A stretch of 64,000 nt of DNA from Mesorhizobium loti (GCF_013170705.1 NZ_CP033334.1:620001-684000); one strand, 5' to 3'. Shown: positions 1 through 8,773, counted from the first letter of the stretch. The notes: a model not told the origin generated them from the sequence alone. Numbers and translations: made by a program.

Positions 1-525
1 GAACTCGAGCAGTTCCAACATCGGCTGGAAAACAAGCTCGGTATAGCCGCGATGGAACCGGGGATGCTTGGCCGTCCTGGTCCAATCGACGACAGCGCGA
101 TCAAACTGGTCGGTCGTCATGCCCGCGTGCGTCACTGCCACAATTTCGAATATCCCTTTCTCGCCCGAGCGAACCAGGCCAGCCAGATCGTTAGAAATCA
201 CTGACTTGAAAGGTTCCTGCGTCTGCCACTGGGGATGGTCAGGCGCGAGCAGCTTCACCCGATCCAATGCGAAGGCGAGTTGAGAATAGATTGGCTGTTC
301 GCACCACAGGGTTCCGTCGTTGTCGAAAACCGCGATACGTTCGTCCGCGATGACAAAATCACGGGCGGACGGCGTCGTGACTTTGCCGACAAAGTCGAGG
401 ATCGAAGTTTTGACTGGCCCCTCATGCCACGAGGCGAGAGGTCCTGCTTGCGCGCGCACGGGCAGGACGGCGGAAAGCGGCAGGCCGGCAGCCAGTATGC
501 CGGCGAGCACCGAGCGTCTGTCCAT
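1..525 (-). CDS. HAD-superfamily phosphatase, exported (3' end cut by window edge)
   Basis: The reading frame opens at an ATG at 525 and is still open at base 1, so only the first 175 residues are present. Residues 1-27 form a signal peptide with an Arg pair at its start (MDRR), a hydrophobic core and an A-x-A-like cleavage region. Motif I of the HAD superfamily is clear at residues 67-74 (FDNDGTLW), with the nucleophile Asp68 and the acid/base Asp70. The residues that follow resemble periplasmic phosphoserine-phosphatase-like HAD proteins. It is probably a phosphomonoesterase acting in the periplasm, but the substrate cannot be read from the sequence. It lies 12 bases downstream of the small-protein gene ending at 538 and is probably cotranscribed with it and the DUF2092 gene. 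Confidence 0.8.
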   Translation of the reverse strand, partial: MDRRSVLAGILAAGLPLSAVLPVRAQAGPLASWHEGPVKTSILDFVGKVTTPSARDFVIADERIAVFDNDGTLWCEQPIYSQLAFALDRVKLLAPDHPQWQTQEPFKSVISNDLAGLVRSGEKGIFEIVAVTHAGMTTDQFDRAVVDWTRTAKHPRFHRGYTELVFQPMLELLEF

Positions 526-537
526 GATCGGGCTCAT

Positions 538-870
538 CTACCGAACGACGACTTCGACGTACACACCGCCCGATCTCGCATAATAGATGCCACCGCAATT
601 GTAGTAGTAGTGCCCGTAGTAGAGACCGTAGACGCAGGCGGGGGGCAGCACGGCGATTTGCCGTGCGATGACGCGCCGTTCTGTCCGACGAACCGTGCGG
701 CGCGCGACACCGGCATAGGATAGTGGCGTCAACGGACGACCGATCCTTGCTTGGGCGGTCGAAACCGGGTTTAGAACCCCGAGAAAAGCGAGGTCGGAAA
801 CGGGTCCGATTTCAGCGCACAGGAAACCACCAAAAATCGATGCCGTCAGGAGCTTGCCGAACCTGGTCAT
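538..870 (-). CDS. Small secreted Arg/Tyr-rich hypothetical protein
   Basis: This encodes a 110-residue protein of no family I can name. The N-terminus (about residues 1-22) is hydrophobic and may be a signal peptide. The middle contains an Arg-rich stretch with repeated VARRTVRR-like motifs, and the C-terminal third is rich in Tyr and Gly. Small secreted proteins with such a composition are frequent in rhizobial genomes. The start overlaps the last four bases of the upstream DUF2092 gene, which supports translational coupling and makes this a real gene and not a shadow. Its function is unknown; an envelope role is an inference from the signal-like N-terminus and the neighbours. Confidence 0.65.
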   Translation of the reverse strand: MTRFGKLLTASIFGGFLCAEIGPVSDLAFLGVLNPVSTAQARIGRPLTPLSYAGVARRTVRRTERRVIARQIAVLPPACVYGLYYGHYYYNCGGIYYARSGGVYVEVVVR

Positions 871-1658
871 TGCTGGTCTCCGTCGTCTTCAGGGCTTGGA
901 ACCTCATCGATCTGCGCGATGTCGCCCAGGTCGACCTTCTTGGCGCCCGCCGGCGCCTTGAACTTGAAGTCGTTTGCCGCCACCGCGGACCCGAATTTCC
1001 AATCCCTGGTCTCAAGGGTGTATTGCGGGGCCTGCGACAGGTGTTTGCTGGTGATGACATACCGTCGTGGAACTGGCTGATCGCCAGTCTGGATCCATAT
1101 CTGCCAGTCAACGTCATGAGAGCGGAAGGCGAGATACTCGCACTCGACGCCGTCGATGTAGGCGCTCGAAATATGCCGGGCGTCGGTGACCCCGTCCATA
1201 AGCATATCGAACACGTTTGACGCCAGAATATCGGCTCCTGGCGGATCAATGCCGGCGCTCGAAAGTTGCTCACCGAGGTCGTCGAGAGTGCCCTTGGCTT
1301 CCACCTGGCTATAGACATTCAGGTTCTTGCCGAGAATCGACAAGGTCGTGCCGTCGAAGACTGTTTCCATGTCCGCAAAGCCACCAATTCTCGACACGCT
1401 GATCTTGTCTGGCCTTTCAACATCGACCTTGCCGGAGCTTGCGAACTGAAGCTTTTCGAAATTGCGTGTGACGGCTTCCACGGAAGAGTCATAGCTGAAC
1501 GAGAAGGTCTTCTGCTTGGCCATGTAGTCCGACATGGCCTTGAGCAAATCCTTTGCATCGTCGGCCATCGCGTTGCCGATCGGAAGGACTGTCAGGGCGC
1601 TGGCAAGAAGCCAACCGCAAGGACGGATGAGGGTTTTGGATATGACCTGTCTTGGCAT
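867..1658 (-). CDS. DUF2092 family periplasmic protein
   Basis: This encodes 263 residues with a Sec signal peptide (about residues 1-32, ending ...NAMADD). The mature part starts with an amphipathic helix (AKDLLKAMSDYMAKQKTF) and continues with alternating beta strands, as in DUF2092 proteins, whose fold is thought to be related to the LolA/LolB lipoprotein-binding half-barrel. DUF2092 genes often sit beside small secreted proteins, as here. The protein probably works in the periplasm. Its ligand is not known, and lipid or lipoprotein binding is inferred from the fold only. It is the first gene of the minus-strand set (DUF2092, small protein, HAD phosphatase). The C-terminus is acidic (PEDDGDQQ). 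Confidence 0.8.
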   Translation of the reverse strand: MPRQVISKTLIRPCGWLLASALTVLPIGNAMADDAKDLLKAMSDYMAKQKTFSFSYDSSVEAVTRNFEKLQFASSGKVDVERPDKISVSRIGGFADMETVFDGTTLSILGKNLNVYSQVEAKGTLDDLGEQLSSAGIDPPGADILASNVFDMLMDGVTDARHISSAYIDGVECEYLAFRSHDVDWQIWIQTGDQPVPRRYVITSKHLSQAPQYTLETRDWKFGSAVAANDFKFKAPAGAKKVDLGDIAQIDEVPSPEDDGDQQ

Positions 1659-2090
1659 CGCGAACTCCAGCGGTTTGGTGTGTCGCGCCGGCGAGGACTC
1701 CGACTGCGGAGCCGATCGCTGCGGCAGCTGCGCGTGTGACGGGCTAACAAGGCAAGAAGCCCGCTAGACTGCCGAGCACATCTGAAAATCAGAGTAGGAA
1801 TTGCACTCTGAGGCACAAGACTCCGCTGCCGTACATACCGATACGAAACGGTAACAGGCAGCGCTTCCTGCCGATGGGCTTCGCGGAACGTTTACGCTGA
1901 TGACGGCGGTCCCTCACTGTGCCGGATAAGGCGGTTCAAACGCCGAGATCGTGACCTGAACGGCGCCTGGAGAACTCGGCTGTAACAGTAAAGTGCTGGC
2001 GTGCCTCTGCCGCTGCGACGATGATTATAGAAACGTGCTCCCTCCGCCGGCTTCTCATTTCTCAAGCGACATGACCGGAGTTGCCGTTGT
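1659..2090. other. Intergenic region between divergent transcription units
   Basis: No convincing gene lies in these 432 bases. They should hold the promoters of the DUF2092 gene (minus) and of the small plus-strand gene at 2091. A short imperfect dyad, TACCG-N8-CGGTA, lies near 1838-1855. I see no terminator with a T tract. Confidence 0.5.
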
Positions 2091-2372
2091 TTGTTCATCC
2101 GGTTTGAAACTATGGCCATGCCTTCGGAACACGACCATGATCGTCGAGGCTTGATAAGGCTCATGCTGAAGATGCCGGCCTTGCGCGGCGCACTTCAAAT
2201 CCGCAGCGCGACGAATGCCAATCTGCTCGGTTTGTGCGGCGCCTACGAGGATGCCAGCGCAGCGTTGGAGCGGTTGAGGAAGGAAACGACGAACTCGAAT
2301 CGTGCCGCGATAGAGGAATACGAAGAGCTGTGTACTGAACTGGAAAACGATATCATCCGCATGTGCCAGTGA
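2091..2372 (+). CDS. Small helical hypothetical protein
   Basis: This encodes up to 93 residues of unknown family. The C-terminal half is strongly helical and charged (residues about 50-93, with LERLRKET and YEELCTELENDI), which suggests a short coiled coil or helical hairpin. The start is uncertain. A TTG at 2091 has a GGAG ten bases upstream, while the ATG codons at 2112 and 2118 lack a good ribosome-binding site. No signal peptide or membrane segment is visible. It is isolated from its neighbours by more than 100 bases on each side. I cannot assign a function, and the call rests on codon pattern and composition only. Confidence 0.5.
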   Translation: MFIRFETMAMPSEHDHDRRGLIRLMLKMPALRGALQIRSATNANLLGLCGAYEDASAALERLRKETTNSNRAAIEEYEELCTELENDIIRMCQ

Positions 2373-2420
2373 TCAGTCAGGGACATCATGGCGGCGTGAG
2401 TGCGCCTTGCCTCTGTAACT

Positions 2421-2433
2421 GTAACGTACTTCG
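2421..2433 (+). promoter_or_regulatory. Shared 13-bp motif upstream of beta-barrel gene
   Basis: The motif GTAACGTACTTCG lies about 75 bases before the start at 2508. An identical copy lies at 5661-5673, about 67 bases before the DUF202 gene. Both copies are followed within three bases by ATCC. The conserved sequence and distance suggest a common promoter or operator. Confidence 0.45.
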
Positions 2434-2507
2434 CATCCAGGCATTCCGATTCAATGGTGTGATGCGCCGAAAGCTTCCGGCGCGCAGCAGAGGGGTCGTG
2501 ACCGGGG

Positions 2508-3368
2508 ATGTTGATGGGGCACACTCGCTCTGGCGAAGCGCCAACTCCGCTGGCTGGCAATTTCCGGCCCCGGGGGCCGGGAGCTGCGGCTACAACGTCA
2601 GGCTCAAATTGCCGCATCCTCGCCATTGCCTTTGCTATTGCGCTACCCCTTGCCGGCGGCGCCGAGGCCCAGGAGGCAAAGGATACGTCCGGGACGAACC
2701 CTGCCGTTCTGACACGGACCCTTTCGTTCTCGAACGAGTATCGATTCCTGCCGGGGGACGAATACTACGACATCACCAACATCCGTTACACCGAGCCGTT
2801 TTTCGACGGAAAGGCTTCGGTTCGCCTGACCTTGCCGCTTGATGCAACCAGTCTGACCGGCGACGACGAATTCGGCCTCGGCGACATGTCCGCGAAGCTC
2901 AGCTGGATCCCATATCTAAGCAGGCGGCAGGCGTTTATCCTCAGCACCGAGATCTACGCGCCGACCGCCTCCGAGGACGTGCTCGGCACCGGCAAATGGG
3001 TCGCGGCACCCGGATTGACCTGGGCTTATTTTGCCAGCCCGGAGGTCATCATCGCGCCAGCTTACATCCAAAGTTTTTCATTCGCCGGCGACAGCGCCCG
3101 GGCCAACGTCAATCGCGGCGATTTCGATCTTTACGTCGTCTACAAGCCGCACGCCAAACGCTGGTGGCTGACGTCGGACTTGACCGCAAGTTACGATTTC
3201 GAGGCCAAGACAGAACCCATGTCCTGGGAGGTCGCCCTGGGCTTCAATCTTGGCAAGCTCACGAACGGCGGCGCGATCAACGGCTACATCAGGCCAGGTG
3301 TCGGTATCGGCAACGACCGACCCTACGACTTCAACATGGAGGTCGGCGTTTCGCTGGTCAATTTTTAG
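2508..3368 (+). CDS. Outer-membrane beta-barrel protein, transporter-like
   Basis: This encodes 286 residues. A hydrophobic segment at about residues 37-55, ending in an A-x-A site (GGAEA), is the probable signal peptide. The 35 residues before it are unusual for a secreted protein, so the true start may lie further in, although no better start codon with a ribosome-binding site was found. The mature part is made of alternating strands rich in aromatic residues and ends in Phe (SLVNF), the typical C-terminal signature for outer-membrane insertion by the BAM machinery. It resembles the MetA-pathway phenol-degradation/transporter-like barrel family. It lies 34 bases upstream of a second barrel gene, so the two are probably cotranscribed. 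Confidence 0.65.
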   Translation: MLMGHTRSGEAPTPLAGNFRPRGPGAAATTSGSNCRILAIAFAIALPLAGGAEAQEAKDTSGTNPAVLTRTLSFSNEYRFLPGDEYYDITNIRYTEPFFDGKASVRLTLPLDATSLTGDDEFGLGDMSAKLSWIPYLSRRQAFILSTEIYAPTASEDVLGTGKWVAAPGLTWAYFASPEVIIAPAYIQSFSFAGDSARANVNRGDFDLYVVYKPHAKRWWLTSDLTASYDFEAKTEPMSWEVALGFNLGKLTNGGAINGYIRPGVGIGNDRPYDFNMEVGVSLVNF

Positions 3369-3402
3369 CGACCAATGCGACCTCGGTGCAGAAAGGGAGA
3401 CA

Positions 3403-4362
3403 ATGACTAAAGCAAGATCACCTGCCTGGCTGATAACCGCGACAGCTGCTCTTGTGGCATTCGCTCCCGCCAGGCAAGCAAATGCCACCGAGGCCGTCGC
3501 GGGCCGCTATATCCCTGGCGCCTTCGCGGGCCCTGGCGCCGGCATTGTGCCGCCCACGCCGGGAGCAGCCTATTGGGCAATGTCGAACATTTATTACCAC
3601 GGCGAAGCAAGTGGTGAGGTGCCCTTCGGCAAGGGTTCCGTCGCGGCGGGCCTCACAGGTGATACCTATGCAGCGATCCTTGCGGGGGTCTATGTGCCCG
3701 AGTTGCACTTGCCGGGAAACTGGACTTACGCCGTCCAGCTTGCCGTCCCGCTGGGCCGAACGGCGGCCTCCGCCGAGGTCGGCCCCTTCGGGACGGACCA
3801 GCACGTCACCGGACTTGGCGACATCGCTTTCGCACCGCTCGTGTTCGGCTGGCACAACGATGCCATGAATACGTGGCTATCGGCGTCTCTGACCATCACC
3901 GCACCTACAGGTGAATGGAAGGAGGGGGACCTCGCCTTCATCGGCATGAACTACTGGACATTCACGCCGGCGATCGGATTCACCTATCTTGTCCCGCAAC
4001 ATGGGCTGGATCTCTCGGCCAAATTCGGCGTGGACATCAACACCAAGAACCAGGACACCGATTACTATAGCGGCGCGATGGCCCATCTCGATCTCTCGGT
4101 CACAAAGGCCGTGACCGAGAACCTGTCCGTGGGTGCGATCGCAGGCTTCCTGGACCAGATCGAAAATGACCGTAGCACGTTCGCCGACGCCCATGGCGGT
4201 TTCAGGGGCAGTTCGATCGCCGTCGGGCCGCTGGTTAAATACAAGGCCAGGTTCGGCGAGAAAACCGAGGTCGATTTAACCTTGAGATGGGCTCATGAGG
4301 TCGAGGTCGAGCACCGCATGAAGGGCGACGCGGTGTTCTTCGACATTTCCGGGAAATTTTGA
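3403..4362 (+). CDS. Phenol MetA-type outer-membrane beta-barrel protein
   Basis: The start at 3403 is chosen because AGGGAGA precedes it and because it places a clean signal peptide at residues 1-27 (hydrophobic core, ending ANA/TEA). The mature protein (319 residues in total) has repeated aromatic beta strands and ends with a Phe (ISGKF), as expected for an outer-membrane barrel. The pattern, including a conserved GDIAFAPL-like strand and 'WKEGDLAFIGMNYW', fits the MetA-pathway of phenol degradation family, whose members are thought to form channels for hydrophobic compounds. No substrate can be assigned. The gene sits between another barrel and a lipoprotein hydrolase, which suggests an envelope-related operon. 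Confidence 0.75.
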   Translation: MTKARSPAWLITATAALVAFAPARQANATEAVAGRYIPGAFAGPGAGIVPPTPGAAYWAMSNIYYHGEASGEVPFGKGSVAAGLTGDTYAAILAGVYVPELHLPGNWTYAVQLAVPLGRTAASAEVGPFGTDQHVTGLGDIAFAPLVFGWHNDAMNTWLSASLTITAPTGEWKEGDLAFIGMNYWTFTPAIGFTYLVPQHGLDLSAKFGVDINTKNQDTDYYSGAMAHLDLSVTKAVTENLSVGAIAGFLDQIENDRSTFADAHGGFRGSSIAVGPLVKYKARFGEKTEVDLTLRWAHEVEVEHRMKGDAVFFDISGKF

Positions 4363-4389
4363 GCGGCGGGACACACCAGGTGCTACTCA

Positions 4390-5601
4390 ATGTGCAACTG
4401 GGTTAGCAACATTGTCGCGGCTTTATGCCTGCTCACGCTGACGGCGTGCGGAGGGGGACCGGAAGGCGTGCTGGCGCCGATAGCCGCCAATACGCTGTCA
4501 CCGTCAGCGTCTGACGTGACGATGTTGGTGGCGACCAGCCGCAAACCTTCCGGCGATCCTGCAACGTTGTTCACGGGCGAGCGCAGTCCGACACTCTCCT
4601 TGACCGATCTGACAATTTCAATTCCGCCAGGCCGTGCGTCCGGCACGGTCGAGTGGCCGAAAAAGCTGCCACCCAATCCCCAAAAGGACTTTGCAGTCGT
4701 TGCCGCGAAAAACCTCTCGGTCCCTCAGGCCGGCGACTGGCTGCATGCTCACAATGCGAACGGTCATGTGCTCGTCTTCGTTCATGGCTTCAACAACCGC
4801 TACGAGGATTCCGTTTTTCGGTTTGCGCAATTCGTCCATGACTCCGGGGCGAAGGTTACCCCGATTCTCTTCACATGGCCGTCGCGCGCGAGCGTCCTGG
4901 ACTACAATTACGACAAGGAAAGCACCAACTTTTCCCGCACTGCCTTCGAGCGGGCATTGAAGGCTTTGGCCGATGATCGCAGCGTGACGGACATAACCGT
5001 CATGGCCCATTCCATGGGAACCTGGCTCGCCATGGAGGGGCTAAGGCAAATGGCACTGCAGGATGGTCGGGTCTCGCCGAAGATCAGGAACGTAATTCTT
5101 GCATCTCCCGACCTTGATGTGGATGTCTTCGGGCGCCAGTGGACCGAACTCGGACTCGAAAAGCCGAAATTTACGATCATGATCTCTCGCGACGATAGGG
5201 CGCTTGCGATCTCACGTCTGATTTCAGGCGATGTCGACCGGGTAGGCCAGATTGATCCGTCAAAGGAGCCCTACAAGTCGAAGCTTCAGGCTGCGGGAAT
5301 AACGGTCATCGACTTGACCAACGTAAAGACGAACGATCGCTTGAATCACAGCAAGTTCGCCGAGAGTCCTCAAATCGTGGCGTTGCTGGGAGCTCAACTG
5401 GCCTCCGGTCAAATCCTGACGGACTCTCGAGTAGGCCTTGGCGACGGACTGGGCATGGTGATTGCCGGCACGGTGGGAACGGTCGGCAAGGTCGCGGCAA
5501 CGACGGTCAGTGCTCCCATCGCGATCGTGGAGGGAAAGAGAAATGCGCCGGCTCCCGATCAGCTCGGGACAATTCTAAAGGCCGATCCCGCAGCAGAGTG
5601 A
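4390..5601 (+). CDS. Alpha/beta hydrolase lipoprotein (DUF900 type)
   Basis: This encodes 403 residues. A lipobox LTAC at residues 17-20 makes Cys20 the likely lipidated residue after signal peptidase II cleavage. The hydrolase core shows the oxyanion strand VFVHGFNNRYEDS near residues 129-141 and the nucleophile elbow AHSMG with Ser208. A late His (LNHSKF) is the candidate catalytic His. The HGFNN motif and spacing match the DUF900 group of hydrolases. The protein is probably anchored in the envelope and may act as an esterase or lipase; the substrate is unknown. It follows two outer-membrane barrel genes with a 27-base gap, so a shared operon is likely. Confidence 0.8.
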   Translation: MCNWVSNIVAALCLLTLTACGGGPEGVLAPIAANTLSPSASDVTMLVATSRKPSGDPATLFTGERSPTLSLTDLTISIPPGRASGTVEWPKKLPPNPQKDFAVVAAKNLSVPQAGDWLHAHNANGHVLVFVHGFNNRYEDSVFRFAQFVHDSGAKVTPILFTWPSRASVLDYNYDKESTNFSRTAFERALKALADDRSVTDITVMAHSMGTWLAMEGLRQMALQDGRVSPKIRNVILASPDLDVDVFGRQWTELGLEKPKFTIMISRDDRALAISRLISGDVDRVGQIDPSKEPYKSKLQAAGITVIDLTNVKTNDRLNHSKFAESPQIVALLGAQLASGQILTDSRVGLGDGLGMVIAGTVGTVGKVAATTVSAPIAIVEGKRNAPAPDQLGTILKADPAAE

Positions 5602-5660
5602 TTTCTCCTCCTGCGGCAGTCAATGCCGCCAGTTCAGCCCTCCGGACACGTATCGTTACG

Positions 5661-5673
5661 GTAACGTACTTCG
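5661..5673 (+). promoter_or_regulatory. Shared 13-bp motif with palindromic extension upstream of DUF202 gene
   Basis: This is an exact copy of GTAACGTACTTCG at 2421-2433. Here it overlaps a perfect dyad CGTTAC-G-GTAACG at about 5654-5666. It lies about 67 bases upstream of the start at 5740, in a position suitable for a promoter or operator. Confidence 0.45.
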
Positions 5674-5739
5674 AAATCCTGCGGCTGCATCCAAGAGTGC
5701 TGGTCGATCTCGACACTGCCCGGTTCGCAGGATCCTGCA

Positions 5740-6219
5740 ATGAGCGTTGAACAAGTCACCGCACAATCACCGTCCGACCGCATCAACACCGAACTGTCGT
5801 CGCGCCGTACCGGCATGTCGTTCCAGCGCACCCGCATGAGCGCCGACCGCACCCTGATGTCTGTCATCCGTACGGCGCTGTCGCTGATCAGCTTCGGCTT
5901 CACGATCTTCCAGGTATTCCAGAAACTCAGAGACGCCGGCACACTCGCCCATGCCGCGGCCCCGCGTAATTTCGGCGTCACGTTGGTGCTGCTCGGCATC
6001 TTGATGCTCGTTGTCGGGATTATCTACCACATCCTGTTCATGGCCGGACTTCGTCATGAGCGTAAAGTTATGCGCGATGCCGGGCTGATCCATGCCGAAA
6101 GCGGCTATCCCGTTTCCTTCACGCTGCTCACAGCCGTGATCTTGCTCCTAATCGGTCTCGTGGCGATCAGCAGTATGATCTTCAACGTTGGACCATTCAC
6201 CGACGGGACCGGCGGCTAA
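5740..6219 (+). CDS. DUF202 (YidH-type) membrane protein
   Basis: This encodes 159 residues. The region RTRMSADRTLMSVIRTALSL (about 27-46) is the DUF202 hallmark: a charged Arg-rich segment followed directly by the first membrane helix. Three membrane segments are predicted at about residues 40-60, 82-105 and 125-148. DUF202 proteins are small inner-membrane proteins of unclear role. The gene heads the plus-strand sulfatase block and has the shared 13-bp motif upstream, so it may be the first gene of that operon. Confidence 0.8.
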   Translation: MSVEQVTAQSPSDRINTELSSRRTGMSFQRTRMSADRTLMSVIRTALSLISFGFTIFQVFQKLRDAGTLAHAAAPRNFGVTLVLLGILMLVVGIIYHILFMAGLRHERKVMRDAGLIHAESGYPVSFTLLTAVILLLIGLVAISSMIFNVGPFTDGTGG

Positions 6220-6286
6220 CGGGTCGATCCGCGCTTCTCAATCACGTCATCGAATGAGCTTTGTTTTCAACCCGAGGAGTAACAGG

Positions 6287-7816
6287 ATGGCCAAGGCACC
6301 GAAAACTGACAAACCAAATGTTCTGCTGATCTTCGCGGATGACATCGGCTGGTTCGATGTCGGTGCATATAATCGCGGGATAATGGGCTTGCCGACACCG
6401 AACATCGACCGCATTGCCAAGGATGGAGCGCTATTTACCGACTTCTACGGACAGGCGAGTTGCACGGCTGGTCGGGCGGCATTCATTACCGGGCAGATCC
6501 CTCTCCGCACAGGACTCACCACCGTCGGCATGCCTGGTGCACCGCAGGGACTGCAGCCTGAAGATCCGACCATTGCCGACCTGCTTAAACCGCTCGGCTA
6601 CATGACCGCACAGACCGGCAAGAACCATCTTGGCGATCGCAACGAATTCCTGCCGACCGTGCATGGCTTCGACGAGTTCTACGGCAATCTCTACCACCTG
6701 AATGCTGAAGAGGAGCCAGAGCAGGCGGATTACCCAAAGGACAACGCACTTTTCGAGAAACTCTTCAAGCCGCGGGGAGTCCTCGAATGCAAGGCGACCG
6801 ACAAGGACGATGCCACGGTTGATGAGCGTTTCGGGCGTGTCGGCAAGCAGACGATCAAGGATCACGGGCCCCTGAACACCAAGCTCATGCAGACGATCGA
6901 GAACACGCTCCTCGACAAGTCGTTGAATTTCATCGACCGCGCGCATGAAGCCGGGAAGCCATTCCTGCTCTGGCACAACACCACCAGAATGCACGTCTGG
7001 ACCCATCTGTCGGAGCGGTGGGAAGGGAAGACCAAACTCGGCAGATACGCTGACGGGATGCAAGAGCTGGACTGGGTCGTTGGCCAATTGCTGCAGAAGC
7101 TCGACGATCTCGGTATTGCCGACAACACCATCGTCATTTTCTCTACCGACAACGGCGCCGAAAAATTCACATGGCCCGATGGTGGCACATCGCCCTTCCG
7201 CGGCGAAAAAGGCCTCGGCTGGGAGGGTGGTTTTCGTGTGCCGTTCCTGATCCGCTGGCCCGGAGGCGGTATAACAGGCAACCAGGTCCTGAACGGCATC
7301 GGGTCCCTTGAGGACGTGCTGCCGACGGTCCTTGCCGCAGCTGGGGTCCCCGATGTCAAGGAAAAGCTGCTCAACGGCTACGATGCCGGCAGCAAGCATT
7401 TCAAAGTGCATATCGACGGCTACAATCTGCTGCCGTACCTCAAGGGTGAAGTCGATGAGTCACCGAGGCACGAATTTATGTACTTCGGCGAGCGCAATCT
7501 GTTTGCCATTCGCTACAACAACTGGAAGGTCCACTTCGAATCGAAGGACGATTGGTTCGGCGGCGCCATGCTCAAGACCACGGTGCCAAGGCCTGTGAAT
7601 CTTCGCAACGACCCGTTCGAACAACACATGGAAGCACCATTCTATCCCAACTACGCGGTCGCGAAACTTTGGACCGTGTTGCCGATAGCGGCGATTGTTC
7701 AAAAGAAGATGGCGACGTTCAAGGATTTTCCGGCTCGCCAGGCTCCGCCCGATGCGGACATGGATCAGTTCACGCGAGCGGTGCTGAAAGCCGCGGCTGA
7801 AGGCATTGGCAACTAG
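6287..7816 (+). CDS. Arylsulfatase (Cys-type, formylglycine-dependent)
   Basis: This encodes 509 residues from the ATG at 6287, chosen because GAGGAG sits eight bases upstream; the frame is open further upstream. The sulfatase signature SCTAGR at about residues 58-63 (C-x-A-x-R) places Cys59 as the residue converted to formylglycine. The N-terminal FADDIGWFDVG carries the Asp pair that binds the divalent metal, and STDNGAEKFTWPDGG in the middle supplies the second metal-binding Asp-Asn. No signal peptide is visible, so the enzyme appears cytoplasmic, which suits activation by a cytoplasmic formylglycine-generating enzyme. That enzyme is encoded two genes downstream. It would hydrolyse an organic sulfate ester; the substrate is unknown. 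Confidence 0.9.
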   Translation: MAKAPKTDKPNVLLIFADDIGWFDVGAYNRGIMGLPTPNIDRIAKDGALFTDFYGQASCTAGRAAFITGQIPLRTGLTTVGMPGAPQGLQPEDPTIADLLKPLGYMTAQTGKNHLGDRNEFLPTVHGFDEFYGNLYHLNAEEEPEQADYPKDNALFEKLFKPRGVLECKATDKDDATVDERFGRVGKQTIKDHGPLNTKLMQTIENTLLDKSLNFIDRAHEAGKPFLLWHNTTRMHVWTHLSERWEGKTKLGRYADGMQELDWVVGQLLQKLDDLGIADNTIVIFSTDNGAEKFTWPDGGTSPFRGEKGLGWEGGFRVPFLIRWPGGGITGNQVLNGIGSLEDVLPTVLAAAGVPDVKEKLLNGYDAGSKHFKVHIDGYNLLPYLKGEVDESPRHEFMYFGERNLFAIRYNNWKVHFESKDDWFGGAMLKTTVPRPVNLRNDPFEQHMEAPFYPNYAVAKLWTVLPIAAIVQKKMATFKDFPARQAPPDADMDQFTRAVLKAAAEGIGN

Positions 7817-7832
7817 GTCATTCCGGTTGAAG

Positions 7833-7859
7833 GCGGGGCGGCATCGGACGTCGCCCCGC
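7833..7859 (+). terminator. GC-rich stem-loop after the sulfatase gene
   Basis: GCGGGGCG (7833-7840) and CGCCCCGC (7852-7859) form a perfect 8-bp stem with an 11-base loop. There is no strong T tract, so it may be a weak terminator or an mRNA-stabilising hairpin between the sulfatase and transporter genes. Confidence 0.45.
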
Positions 7860-7903
7860 AGATCTTCGCGCCCGCCTGCTAACACTGCAGAAAGCCACCC
7901 CTG

Positions 7904-8773
7904 ATGACCATTGCAGAACTCATCCCGATGGCGATCAACCTCAGTATGGCGTTGCTGGTGCTTGCGCTTGGGCTCCAGGCAACCTGGGCCGACGCGACTT
8001 CCCTTTTCCGTCAACCCAGCCTGCTCTTGCGTTCAATGGTTTCAATGAACGTGGTCATGCCCATCCTCGCCATTCTGATGGCGCTGGTATTCAATCTGCA
8101 TCCTGCGGCCAAGATCGCCTTGGTCGCACTGGCCCTGTCGCCCGTACCGCCCGTCCTTCCCGGCAAGCAAAGGAAGGCTGGCGGGGGCACCTCCTATGTC
8201 GCCGGGCTGCTGGTAACCATGGCAATCCTCTCGATCCTCATTGTGCCGTTGGGCATATGGCTGATCAATCAGCCGCTGCAGCTTCAAACGAGTGTGCCTG
8301 CAGGCAAGATCATCTCCATCGTCGTCACCGGCATCCTCGTTCCGCTTCTTGCCGGCCTCCTGGTCCGGCAGTTTGCACCTGCGGTTGCGGAACGTGCAGC
8401 GCGCCCACTGTCCTTGTTTGCCACGGTGCTACTGGTCGTGGCCTTCATCCCGGTCCTGATCAAGATCTGGCCTTCCATGAGCGATATGGTGGGCAACGGC
8501 ACGCTTGTCGCACTTGCCGTCTTCACTATCGTCGGCGTCGCAATCGGTCATACGCTCGGCGGGCCGATAGCGGACAACAGGACCGCGCTTGCCCTCGCCA
8601 CCGGCACACGTCATCCCGGGGTGGCGATGGCGATCGCCAGCGCAACCTTTCCCGAGGAAAAGGCGGTGGTCGCCGTGGTGATCTGGCATCTGCTCGTCGG
8701 TGCGATCGTCTGCGTCCCCTACGTGAAATGGCGCTCGCGGCTGCACGCAATCAGCGGCACAGAGGCAAGCTAA
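7904..8773 (+). CDS. Bile acid:sodium symporter (SBF) family transporter
   Basis: This encodes 289 residues that are largely hydrophobic, with eight to nine predicted membrane helices. The pattern, including LSPVPPVLPGKQRKAGG and GTRHPGVAMAIASATFP near the C-terminal half, matches the SBF/BASS fold with its two broken-helix repeats. Family members move organic anions together with sodium. Its position between an arylsulfatase and the enzyme that activates it suggests transport of a sulfated or desulfated organic anion, but this is inference. It lies 87 bases after the sulfatase gene. Confidence 0.8.
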   Translation: MTIAELIPMAINLSMALLVLALGLQATWADATSLFRQPSLLLRSMVSMNVVMPILAILMALVFNLHPAAKIALVALALSPVPPVLPGKQRKAGGGTSYVAGLLVTMAILSILIVPLGIWLINQPLQLQTSVPAGKIISIVVTGILVPLLAGLLVRQFAPAVAERAARPLSLFATVLLVVAFIPVLIKIWPSMSDMVGNGTLVALAVFTIVGVAIGHTLGGPIADNRTALALATGTRHPGVAMAIASATFPEEKAVVAVVIWHLLVGAIVCVPYVKWRSRLHAISGTEAS

